Below are positions 46,769 through 58,100 of a stretch of 64,000 bases of DNA, piece after piece. Under the pieces are notes generated by a model. It had not been told where the DNA came from. It did not search any database and was given only the letters and a program-made list of their open reading frames with translations. The position numbers and the translations under genes were made by a program. Origin of the DNA: Nematostella vectensis. Taxonomy: Eukaryota; Cnidaria; Anthozoa; Actiniaria; Edwardsiidae. Numbering within the stretch: position 1 is the stretch's first letter; each line of letters opens with the position of its first letter. Where the stretch lies: positions 3,387,998-3,451,997 of the forward strand of contig NC_064045.1 in NCBI RefSeq assembly GCF_932526225.1, read 5' to 3'.

Positions 46769-48881
46769 TCATTTCCATTTTCTCCCAGTAACTGCTCGAG
46801 CGTAAAAATCCAACTTGGACACATCAGCCCTTCTAGCGTTGCTGAGCTGACATCGCCCCGCCACACTCTCGAAGTTAAACGAGACGCAGCCAGGGACGAC
46901 GCTACAATACACGGAGCATTCCCAGACGGATAGACCACTCTGTGTCATGTTGAGAACGTGACCGACTAGCATAAATCCGTCCACACTTGAGTACATATTG
47001 CCAGCAAGCGCTAACGTGACCGACTAGCATAAACCCGTCCACACTTGAGTACATGTTGCCAGCAAGCGCTAACGTGACCGACTAGCATAAACCCGTCCAC
47101 ACTTGAGTACATGTTGCCAGCAAGTGCTAACGTGACCGACTAGCATAAACCCATCCACACTTGAGTACATGTTGCCAGCAAGCGCTAAAGATAAAAAAAA
47201 TACAAAAAGTTGTCTTGAAGACATTGCGTCACCCGATTAGAATTCTTGGTTTTGCGGTGTACGGGGCCAAATATTCAAGTTCAGTGATAGGAATAGAAAT
47301 AAAAACACATAACATAAGGCTGCCTAGCAAGCTCAAATGATAAGAGATCCTTGTTTCAAGCCTTTTATGCTTGCTACGAAGACAAAAAAAATAAAGTGAA
47401 GCCGCGTTTTCATTTAAAATCTCCGTTTGTGAACGTGATCGTTGCGTAGCGTCAAAGTTTCAGAGGCTACTGTACATCATAGTGGAAAAAATTGTGCTCT
47501 TGACATATGAGTTTAACAACATTTTTGTAAAAGAAAAGTAAATGTTTTTTTATTACGCAAACCCAAACTTAGTTCGCGAAACAAAAACAAAAAAGGTGGC
47601 CTTAAAAACACAATCACTTTCATTGCATTATTTAATACTTTTAAGAAGAATAGCGTAATAATAATAGCTAAGTTTTCGTCAATTCAGTTCTCAGACAAAT
47701 AAGTATTTTAAAACGCAGTGCATTATGGACAGGTTTTACTCATTAGCCTTTAAATGACGGCCTACCTTTCTCAGGGAGAGTGTACACCTCCACCTCACAC
47801 AGCACATTTTCAGGACCGGGGATTCTGATATTCACATACCGGCCTACCAATGGGGGGAGGCACGTGATGTTCAAGCCGCCCTCCTGGGGATGGTATAGAA
47901 CGAGCCACATTTGGGGTTGTCGTTGCCATTGTTTTGTAAGTTTTTCCCGATGCGAACCTCAAAGTTGGTCAGCCGCTCACCACAACAGTCTCTCATGTCA
48001 AAACAAACACATATATGTATTTGTACAAACAATTGTATGATGTGTTCACATTTGTATTTAGACCAATCGCTCCTTCAAATATCGATCAAACACTTCTTTG
48101 AATATTCTTCAAAAACTTATTTGAATTTCGATAAGACACTCCTTTGAATGTCGATCAAATACTCTTTGAATGCCCATCAAACACTCATTTGAATGTCGAT
48201 CAATTTGAATGTCGATCAAATACTCTTTGAATGTCGATCGAATACTCTTTGAATGTCGATCAAACAGTCCTTTGAATGTCGATCAAAAACTCCTTTGAGT
48301 GTCGATCGAAAAGTCCTTTGAATGTCGATCAAACAGTCCTTTGAATGTCGATCAAACAGTCCTTTGAATGTCGATAAAACACTCCTTTGAATGTCGATCA
48401 AAAACTCTTTTGAATGTCGATCAAACACTCTTTTGAATGTCGATCAAACAGTTCTTTAAATGTCGATCAAAAACTCCATTGAATTTCGATCAAAGCACTA
48501 TTTTGAATGTCGATCTAAAACTCCATTGAATGTCGATCAAAACACTATTTTGAATGTCGATCAAACACTTCTTTGAATGTCGATCAAACACTCCTTTTAA
48601 TGTCGATTATTTCATTTCACAAACTGTCAAGGTGTCCACGTTAGCGCGCGTCGAATTGTAACGATACCTGTTTACGATGAACAGACTCGAGATGAAATAG
48701 ACGGCCTGTAAGTCTGCCCTCCACCACGAGCTCGTCTCTTCTTTGGTGCCGCTGCACGACATACCATTAATATAATGTCCCTCAGTGTTGCCGTCAACCG
48801 CCTTCTCTGGATATCCGAAGTAGCTATCCAGACTTGATTGAGAAGTCGGTTTTCGCAGTGCAATGTTCGTAGGATTGTGTT
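46769..48881 (-). CDS. FTP (fucolectin/F5-8-type) plus PAN/apple-domain secreted protein, 5' incomplete, frameshifted
   Basis: Probably a secreted or cell-surface lectin-like protein that binds glycans, as in eel fucolectin and tachylectin-4. Exons in transcript order: 48881-48668, 47991-47766, 47010-46769. The first two encode an FTP domain: NIALRKPTSQSS, then GYPEKAVDGNT, SSWWRADLQ, RLTNFEVRIG, LVGRYVNIRIPG and LCEVEVYTLP, in family order. The last exon encodes a short PAN-like domain (WECSVYCSVVPGCVSFNFE, then GRCQL) and a TGA stop at 46771-46769. Phases agree except for one break: at about 47886-47889 the transcript has CCCC where CCCCC would keep the frame. This is a one-base deletion or a sequencing error in a homopolymer. 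Upstream exons, including the signal peptide, were not found; a weak candidate is an ATG with GTGAG donor at 50094-50065 (MKMENYLLIL), but its phase does not fit directly. Confidence 0.8.
46958..47190 (-). repeat. 58 bp tandem repeat duplicating the PAN exon's acceptor and 5' end
   Basis: GTGACCGACTAGCATAAA recurs at 46958, 47016, 47074 and 47132, an exact 58 bp period with few substitutions. In transcript direction each unit reads AG then CGCTTGCTGGCAA and carries about 53 nt identical or nearly identical to the start of the PAN exon. The outermost copy has the pyrimidine tract (TTTTTTTATCTTTAG). Because 58 is not a multiple of three, use of a different copy's AG normally shifts the frame. 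Confidence 0.93.
48060..48610 (+). repeat. ~22 bp tandem repeat, about 20 copies, in the FTP intron
   Basis: The unit is CTTTGAATGTCGATCAAACA with an adjacent CTC or GTC. It fills most of the intron between the two FTP exons. On the minus strand it is open and gives a repetitive conceptual peptide (FDRHSK), which is not a real protein. Confidence 0.92.
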
Positions 48882-51781
48882 CTTTGAAAGATTAAACAGG
48901 GAACAAGGAACATGTACACTTGATAATCAACTTTTCTAAAGTGGAAAACTATAATGTATTCTAATAATGATGTATTTTCTGTTTTTTTTTTTAATTTATT
49001 GGCTATTTTGCTTTGTATTTTTGTTGCCAAGAGTATGTAACACTGACCTTACCCCTCATAAGGCAGGGCTGATAAATTGATCTTAGCCTAAGTGGTCTCA
49101 TTAAGTTTAGGGACCTTTCCCCTTAGCTCGTACTAGGCCAACTTCTTTTAAAAAGTTTTCGCCTTCTCATGAGTGTCCGCCATTTTGGACGAATGAGTAG
49201 ATCTGACCGAAGGTAGCCAGAGGATAATGTTAGCCTCCACCCTACCCCCTGCTAAGTGTGTTGTGTTACCTGCAATATGACAAGCTGACTGAGACCGCGA
49301 CAACCTGCCGAGAAATACTCTCTCATCAATTCAACAGCTCGGCCCATATTATATTGGGAACGCAAAATAGACTTAGTTTTATATAAAAACGTCCAGCCTG
49401 AGATTTAGCCAAATTTTAAGAACATGCCGAGGTTCAAATAGCAGCAAATATTGTTTTTTTTTAGTGTTATGAGTTCTAAAATACAGAATCAAATATGGTT
49501 AATTCTCTTCTAATAGTTCATTGGATCTATTTTTTATATAGTTGAAATTTTTAGAAGAACATGCATATTCAGCCTTAAAATTAAATTTTTAAAAGAACAT
49601 GCATATTCAGCCTTAAAATCCTCCAAAAATAAGCACGGCTAGCCCCAAGTGAAAATTAGACGTTCTTATAACGAAAAAGATTGTACATTATCCGTACAGA
49701 ATACTTTTAAATGCGCGCATATAGACGTAGTCGCATCCTATTCGGTTACCGTAGAGCGGTGCTACATTATTTAAAGAGAGCCATATGACTGACGTAAATA
49801 ATGTAAAAACTTTCAAAAGTCGATCAAGTAATCTTTAATAGAAATCAGGCAACAGAAAAAGAAGTTTAGCTAGAACCATTATTTTCAAGTTATGTTCTTA
49901 TTCTCAGCAGTAACTCCGACGATTTTTCTAACCGAATGATTTTCGCACAATATGTTGAGTACTTGCCGAGAACTGAAGGGCGGCCAAACGCAACAATGCA
50001 ACTATTTCTAACTAATCTTTTTAATGTCTAATATATTTCAAATTTATACCAAAGCTATACTCACCAATATTAGCAGATAGTTTTCCATTTTCATTTTCAG
50101 TATTTTATGGAAGAGCGTCCAATCTTTCCTCTTTCTTACGTAACTTTTCCGAAACCTTTCAAATCGGAAATTCAGTTCTAAAGTTGACACTCGTTAAGGA
50201 AAGATTTCATCATATTAAATCACCCAAAACATTCCAAATAAAATCATTAATCATTTTATCACCAAATTGAGATAAAAAGAGCTAGTCCTTATCGCCGATT
50301 ACTTGTGGGTTCATCTGAACACAATAATTAAGTACTACTTTCCAGCAAGCAGTGAAAGGGGCGTTTATAATTTACATGTCCTTCTAACGAAGGCAGTACC
50401 CGTAAATACCATAACCAGTTATATGATGGCAAAACCGTTGGTTTTAACAAAAGCAAAGAGTATGGTGCACATAGTTTGCATCTGCTCTTCTGACGAGAAT
50501 AACTCTACTCATAATATAAGGATCGTCTTGAATCGTGAGTTTTAGGAAAGCAGAGAGAAGGGCGTAAATGATTTACACTGCATAATTTTCTAATTAGCAC
50601 CAAAACCAGTAATATAGGGTAGGGCGTACATAATTTACACTTGTTCTCTTAACGAGCATAGCGGCTATTAGTACCAAATAGTATTTAAAAAGAAGCGTGG
50701 GTCTTAACAAAACAGAAAGTAGGGCGAACAAGCATAAATAACTACTAGTGCCATGCCAATTATTATAAACAAGAGAACATTTCGTACACCGTTCGTCAAA
50801 CTTTTTCGTAAAAAATAAAGCAATGTGCTTGCGTTTCTGGTAGCCTACAGTTCATGCAGGGTTTCCTGTAGCAGGCTCTCCCCAAACCTTTTGCCTTATA
50901 GCCAACCACAGGTATGCCGAACAGTGAGCCAGGTACCAGGCAGCTTTTCCATAAAGCAAAACCAAATATATTATAGTAGTTTGTGGTTAGGTAAAAAGAA
51001 ACTACTTTAAAAATCGTGACATTTTGAACATTTGCTCTAAAAAGCGCTGATGTGCACTGCACTGAGATTGCATGATTTTCAACAAGAACAGAAAGTCTTC
51101 AGGCAGCGAAAAGTTAAAAACTTTAATACATGATGTAGCTCATCAATATGTGTTGTAGGCATATGGAAGAAGGGAGTCCTTATCATGTAATACCACAAAA
51201 CAGGTGCATCTTCATAGTCATGGGTGAATTTCTTGGCATCGTAATGAAAATATATTTCACTCCAGAAATGAGAAGATATAAACAGACTGTTTAATAATAT
51301 TTGTTGGTATTTACATAAAGTAGAACATTTTTCCATCGCTATGTTCGCTGGTGTCGATTATTTTACGGCGTAAAAAGTAATAGCAAGTTCTAGCTACGTG
51401 TCGTATTAGTAACTCGAAGAAGCGCTAACTGCGCTTATAAAACCTTTTTTGCCGCGGTTCTTTTGAGAATTGTATGTATTATGCTTATCTCATAGACTGT
51501 TCAAAACAAACTTGTCTTTGTGAGCCCAGACATGTGCACGTATGTACGAGTTGCACACACACACAAAAAAAATATATATATATAGATTCATCTTGACATA
51601 TTCATCTGGATAGATTTATCTTTATAGATTCAACGTTAACATAGCATTTTGCAGATACTTTTGTGTGTAACTAATTTTTCCTTGTGTGCATAGACCTGGG
51701 CGCACGACACACATCCAAACAAACTCAAATAAGTCAAAGATGGAATTTCCTTCGCAAATAACCTTGAAACGACGGCAATCG
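48882..51781. other. Region between the FTP-PAN gene and the receptor gene
   Basis: No confident gene. It should hold the missing 5' exons of the FTP-PAN gene. Degenerate repeats with GGGCGTAAATGATTTACA-like words occur between about 50340 and 50740. A MITE lies at 49382-49671. A (TA)n run lies at about 51571-51582. Confidence 0.45.
49382..49671. mobile_element. MITE of the ATAAGAACG family
   Basis: The left end is TATAAAAACGTCCAGCCTGA and the right end, complemented, is TATAAGAACGTCTAATTTTC. An internal 40 bp segment is directly repeated (ATGCATATTCAGCCTTAAAAT at about 49561 and 49600). It shares AGAACATGC(C/T)GAG and a GTTCTAAA segment with 43915-43970 and 34555-34640. Confidence 0.6.
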
Positions 51782-52001
51782 CACCAGTTTACTTCCGGGG
51801 GGCCGACAGAAACATCAACCGACAAGAGACAAAATAATCTATTACAATCCACGCTATTTAACAGGCCATCCGCCTTACATTATCAGTCACATGCTCGAAG
51901 AAACTTAAAGACACACTGTTTCTTTTAATTGTGAAATGTTTCGCGTTTTCCTTTAAAAATCATCGGGAATTGTTACGTACTGGACCGGAAGTAAACTGGT
52001 G
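51782..52001. mobile_element. 220 bp MITE with 17 bp perfect terminal inverted repeats
   Basis: CACCAGTTTACTTCCGG at 51782-51798 is exactly complementary to CCGGAAGTAAACTGGTG at 51985-52001. It lies 120 bp after the receptor stop codon, so it is probably inside the receptor's 3' UTR. No clear target duplication was found. A diverged inverted copy lies at 59930-60148. Confidence 0.85.
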
Positions 52002-52119
52002 AGTTTGCCGCTTTTACTCGTCTTTAAATGCATAGACTTCTCCTCACCACTAGCACATTTTACTGGCCCATTGAGCCAAGGGTAGACGCCAATAATTCCG
52101 TCTATTTACCTCTCGATAA

Positions 52120-55100
52120 CTACAAAGAAATACTAGGTGATCGTAATATAACCGACGCTGATAAAATAATCATCAGAACAAACAACCAGAAGAACAGCCT
52201 GTCCAGCACCATGGCCAGGTACCTCCACTCTCCCTGGTTAATCTCAACCAGGCGCTTGTGTTTCACGTGATCTGCCAGTACAATGATCCCTTGCGTTGCT
52301 TTAGTATTCATACTTGACTGGACGCTAAATGTTCGCTGGTTATTACCCGTGTTATTGGTAGTGTTCTGGTTGGTACTGTTCGAGTTGGTGTCATCCTCCT
52401 GGTCAAACGAATCCATCAATAAGTCATCCGAAACCGCGCGAGATCCTAGACGTCTCCCGGACTTACCACCGTTGCTCAGACCAAACCTTCTCTTACCATC
52501 GCCGACTGCCCGCTCCATGTCTCGTTTCATCATCGACAATCGTTTAAAGTCTAGTTTAGAAGATGCATCGTATGTGTCTTCTGTGATCGGTTTCTTGACT
52601 CCAAGGATCTTCCCGAGGTAGCCCAACATGTAGACTTGGACCCAGTGAGGAACAGGGACCACCGCGATCCCGGAATTTTTGTGATGTATGTGGAGCACGT
52701 AGCATGTAGCGATGAGAGAAAGCGCGACCTCTACCATGACGGTGATGTAGAAGATTCCAAGCACGGGCACGTTGTCTGAGTTGCGCGGTAAGTTTTCTGC
52801 GGCGAGCTGAAGAAAGACCGCCATTGCCAGTAAAACGGTGATACTTAGTGTTATACGCTCGCCTGAAAATAAAGAATAAAAGAAGGCCAATCACGCCGCC
52901 ATTTTATGCTCCAATACCGTCACACAAACCATCCATTTCCATCGGCTAATTCAAGCGAGTAACCATGATATCTTCAATCAAATATCGTCAATAACATACC
53001 AGACTTCATTCTTAGATATTGTTATTTTGAAATTTCCTTATGTCAATAAACCGTTGTATTATTTTATGATAAACAATAACAAGGAATGGTTGATCGATAT
53101 TCTTTAAAGATCCCTGGTAAGACACACCGCCAGACTGCCAAAACTATTAGGGAAGTGCCGGAAAGTGGCTGAAAATTAACTTCTTCATTGGTGAAGAGGC
53201 TCCGCTTAGTGTGATTCGCTCGCTCTTAAAAATTAAGATTAAAGATTGCCAGCCAGACCGCCATTATTCCCAACCAGAAATTACGTCCCTTACTTAAACG
53301 AAAATGACGCATCATTTTCAACCGGATGTGACGTCCCTCATTTAAACGAACACTGCGCATCATTTCCAACCAGATATGACTACGAAAATAAAGCATCATT
53401 TCCAAACGGATATGACGTCACGTTACCTGACTCATCATTTCCAACCGGATGTGACGTCCCTCATTTAAACGAACACTACGCATCATTTCCAACCAGATAT
53501 GACTACGAAAATAACGCATCATTTCCAACCGGATATGACGTCACGTTACCTGACTCGGGCGGTAGCATAAACCCCAATAACACCATCCCCGTGATGATGA
53601 GACACGGAACGATCAGGTTGAACACATAGAAGAGAGGCTTTCGGCGGAACACCCACGTGACTGTGACGTCAGAGAAAGGATATGTACAGCACGCGTAATA
53701 CTCGACGTTCCGTTTTTTGCTCGCAGCGATCAGGTCCCACTCGGCACTTTTCATGTACTGAGAGGAGTGGAGTGGGGACTTGTCCGCGAAAATATCCAAG
53801 TCTACCACCTGAAAGAGAGACACATAGTGTGATCCCAGAAATAAAGATCTATACCGTTTTTAAAGACTACTACACAAGCTGGAAAATTCGAAAAAGGGGT
53901 CAAAATTATGATTTCTGAAATTCTTTTGCCCTTGATAAATAAAGTCGCAATAATTGAACATTTTAAAATTGATCGCGAGCGTGCACGCATTCGCGACTAA
54001 CCTCAAAAGTCCAGGAGCCAAACTTCATAAAGCAAGTCTGCTGGTCAAACGGGAAGAACGTGACGTCAATCTGACAAGTGCTGCGGAAAGAGGCGGGGCT
54101 GTACCACGCGTTCACGCCGTCATGATTCAGAATGACACGTGTCTTGTACTTCTCGAGACCACCACTGAACTCACTATCGGCACTGTTAACACAGATGGGT
54201 AAATAGCATTAGCGGGAATAGTACGCTTTTGCAGGCTGGTAAATAAATAACTATGTAAAGGTGAATTAGTGTCCATTGTAAGACAAATGGACGGTAAAGT
54301 GGACATCTAATGCTATTTTGTTCAAGAAACATAGCTTGGTTACATGTGTTATATTTGTTCCATGTGTTGATTAAATAGCTTGGTTCCATGTGTTACATTG
54401 GCTACACGTGTTAGAAAGCATGGTTACACGTGTTAGATAACTTAGTTACATATATTAGCGTTAGTTCAGACGTCGTATTATCCATGAGCCATATTCAATG
54501 CAAATGAAGATCCGACTTGATTCATTTGCATGCACTTGCATTGAATACGGCTCATGGATGATACGACGTTTGAACTAAGCCTTAGATTTCTTGGTTACAC
54601 GTGTTACATTGGTTTTATATGTGTTAGATAGTTTAGTTACATGTGTAGATAGCTTGTTATCGAGAAAGAGGATGACCCATCACAATCGTGCTCCATGCAA
54701 ACTGGTTTACTTTACACTCTATAATCATGATAACTGTCAAACGAAGCTTGTAGTGAGTTGGAATCGCCATAGTCATAACTCCATTTGTAAGCGGATGACA
54801 TTGTAATAAGCAATCGAGACGATTACGTGTTTATTATTTTAGAGTGATCGTTGGCAAAATCAATGCACTAAAACACATTTCAAGCTCTCCAGAATTTTTT
54901 GCGATCCTTGAGAAACCGCCATCGAGCATATCCCTTTTCTGAGGACTTTTGCCCATAGCAACAGCCGGTGCTAGGATCGTTTTTCTTGCGTATACTCTAA
55001 ACCTTACGATTATGCGTTTGATATGCTTGTTAAATATGATTTCGTCGTGTAAAGCTCGGTACACACAGGTGACATGTGACAGCATAACGACATATGTCCT

Positions 55101-58100
55101 TTTTTGCCAGCGTTGATAACCCTGCTATATGAACCAGTCTTCACGGCTTTTTGGTACAGAAAAAGGGGTAGGGATGGAAAAGAATTGGGATATACGCCAA
55201 AACTGGATTAAGATCGCCATATTAAGCACTAATTGGGACAGGCCTGGTGTGTTGGTTAAGAGTTAGTAAGCTCGTTAAGTTTTTTCATAGCGACACGCAG
55301 GCGTAACAAGGCTGAATGCGAGACCTTGTCCGCGTCTTCATTACTCGCACATCTTTGCGGCGTCTTCGGTTGAACATTCCTGCACTGCACAAACATTCAT
55401 TAATTTCTTAGGGGGTTAGGTCATGCGATTTTCCCTATGCCAAGGTTTACTAAACAATTCGACATTTGAAAAGCTAACTTGGAGAATCTTTATGAAAAAT
55501 AATTATGGTTGATCTAGAGCTGAATGCGATGTGGGCTGTCGGCAGTAGGTTTGGCCGTGTAACACGTGACACTAACACGTGACACAAAAACGTGACTAGC
55601 ATGAAACTGACACGTGACTAAAACGACACACACGTGACCCACATAAGACTGACACGTGACCAAGATGACACTAGCACGTGAGCACGACATGCACGTGACT
55701 ATGCTTACATGTGACTAAAATTACACTAACTTGTCACTAGCATAGCATCAACACGTAATTACACTGACACAAGAGACCATGATGTAGGAGAAGGAACCCC
55801 CCGTATTAGGGTATGTTCCAATGATGTCGTCTATCAAAGCTATTTTGAGAACAAGTAGTTATTTTAGATACGCCTCTGATTGGTTAGCGCTCACATTTCC
55901 TAGCAACGTTAGTCTTACGCGCGATCACATCTTGAGCGATGTGAACACAGGTAGTTCAGGCTCTACTTTTGACGGTTTACTAGAGAATATATGGTGACTT
56001 TTGAGCGTACGACCTTTTGTCTTAAATCTTAATAAAATTTCTAGAAATACTCACAGTGTTTGCTTAGTGTCCTTAATGTTCTTCTGACTGAATTTCAGCG
56101 ATGTAGGCGTGTCCAGTAGGCGTGTCTGTTCCCCCAAATATTTTCTCAATGTTTCCGTATAGTGCCCCCCACCCCAATATTTCGAGGCCTGCTACGGCAC
56201 TGTTTCAAACACGTGACTAACATAGCTTCAACATAGGACACAACACCCCCGGCGTCGAGCGGCCTCAATTTAGATATGGGACTAAGAAAGTGTTATATGT
56301 ATAACAGCTTCAACACGCGGTTGCTCTTTCACTAACATGACACGTGACCCTGCCTCGTACCCAGGCGCTCACTAGCGTGGCCGGACTAAGCGCGCAGGGG
56401 TGCTTGGGTGACCCTTCCCTTGGTCCTTTGCGGCAGCGCTAATCCTTCCTATGGCTCATTGCGCTTACTAGTATTCACTTGTTTTTACTGACTTGAGACG
56501 CCTGAGTGACCAGTATGACGCTATTACTAGCGACTGGCATTTGGCTCATTGGCTGATACGCAACTAATAAATAACAAACATATGGAACTAACGTTTGACT
56601 GATTGAAACATGATTAACAAATTGCATACACAAACCTGGCAAAGATGTCTATGTGGAAACATGGCATCTTTTTCAGTTACCTGTTGTACAGAACGATGTC
56701 GGGGATCCATATCTTGCTGGCGTCTATTCGGACCCTCGTTATGCCTCCGTACTTATCAGGGTCCCACTTGAGTAACAGGTTTGTCCATCTCTGTAACAAA
56801 AACATGAGAACAATCAGCACAGGTATTTTAGGGCGCATTTTTGAGTAAGTACGCAGCTGCTTTGTCTCCTATTATCTTTGTTCTACAAAGAAGTTCTTTT
56901 GTCTCTATTCTTCTCGTTCTTTGTGTCGAGGTGCGGATATTCATTTACCCAATCAAATTGCAGCTTGTAAGAGCTGCGTACTGACCCGCATTTTTTCCTA
57001 TCTTTCTGGAATGGGAATGGTTGGTAAAGAATGTTCAGAATGGCATTCGAGTCATTCTGCTGCATGCCTTTATTCCATTCCGGAATAGGAACACGGGAGA
57101 AACGAGAACGCGCACTTTTTCTATTCTAATCATTCTCATTCCGGAATCAAGAGTGAAAAAAAACGCGCCTTTAGTGTTACATAATATTCTGTTAAGTGAG
57201 GCGGAGACTGGCTTTTGTTTACGAAAATTTTCAGGGGTGTTTAAATTAACTACTTGTTTAAAGGTAATTGTTGTGTACGGAAACTGCTCATTAAATACCC
57301 AGAAGGGGGGGCTCCAAAGAAATTGGGCCCTTTAAGGGCCTTTTTAAAAACAACCGATTTTTTAGAACTGGGAGGAGGGTTTTTAAAGGTTGTTTTTAGG
57401 TTTTTTTTTAGGTTGTAAAATCCCCCCCTCCCCCCAACCCTCATATGTTATTTAGAGAACACTCCCTTGAAGTGATTTTCTTAATATCAATATTTGGGTG
57501 ACCTTCAAACACGCTCGGTCAATTTTTTGGAGGCCTGGCTCTCAGGGCTTTTTAAGATAAAGATTTGACCAAGCGATCAAGTTTTTCTTGACAAATTCTT
57601 GCCGTGAGTCTCAAATTGAGAGGCATCAGCATTTTTCACCATGTTTTCTGGAGATCAGAGAGCGGGAAAACTTTAGCTCTTCTAAATATGGGCATCAATG
57701 TCTATATAAGGGAATATAAACGAAGGACACTCTCCGTTGGGAATATGTTTGATATCAAATCTTCAAAATCCCCAACTGTGAGCTTGGGCTCCCTGTGTGC
57801 ACAGCAGCTTATCTAGTTCCTTGACCTTAGTACAACCTTGATGGTACTCTTTCTATGACAACGATATCTGTTGAATGCAATACACTCAATACGGCTGTAT
57901 TGATTTGTTTTGAACACTGAACTATCTTTCTATTTTTAGAAACATTGCAGATAACACATGGATTCTTGAGTCAACCTTATCTGAATATTTAAAATATAAT
58001 ATTTAAATGTAATATATAATAATTGACGCTGTTTTATATGTTTTACCTGGCGAACCCAGACGTTAGTTGTGATTATCTGATTCTTGTCATCCTGAAAATG

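Noticed and set aside
48216-48428. FDRHSK-repeat ORF on the minus strand
   Set aside because: It is the 22 bp intronic satellite read in an open frame.
49265-49345. Possible extra exon of the FTP-PAN gene (MGRAVELMREYFSAG with GTAACA donor)
   Set aside because: No FTP or PAN similarity, and its phase does not match the next exon.
53246-53629. 127-codon plus-strand ORF with 41-residue repeats
   Set aside because: The 123 bp repeat is a multiple of three, so openness is copied. It overlaps receptor exon 6 in antisense.
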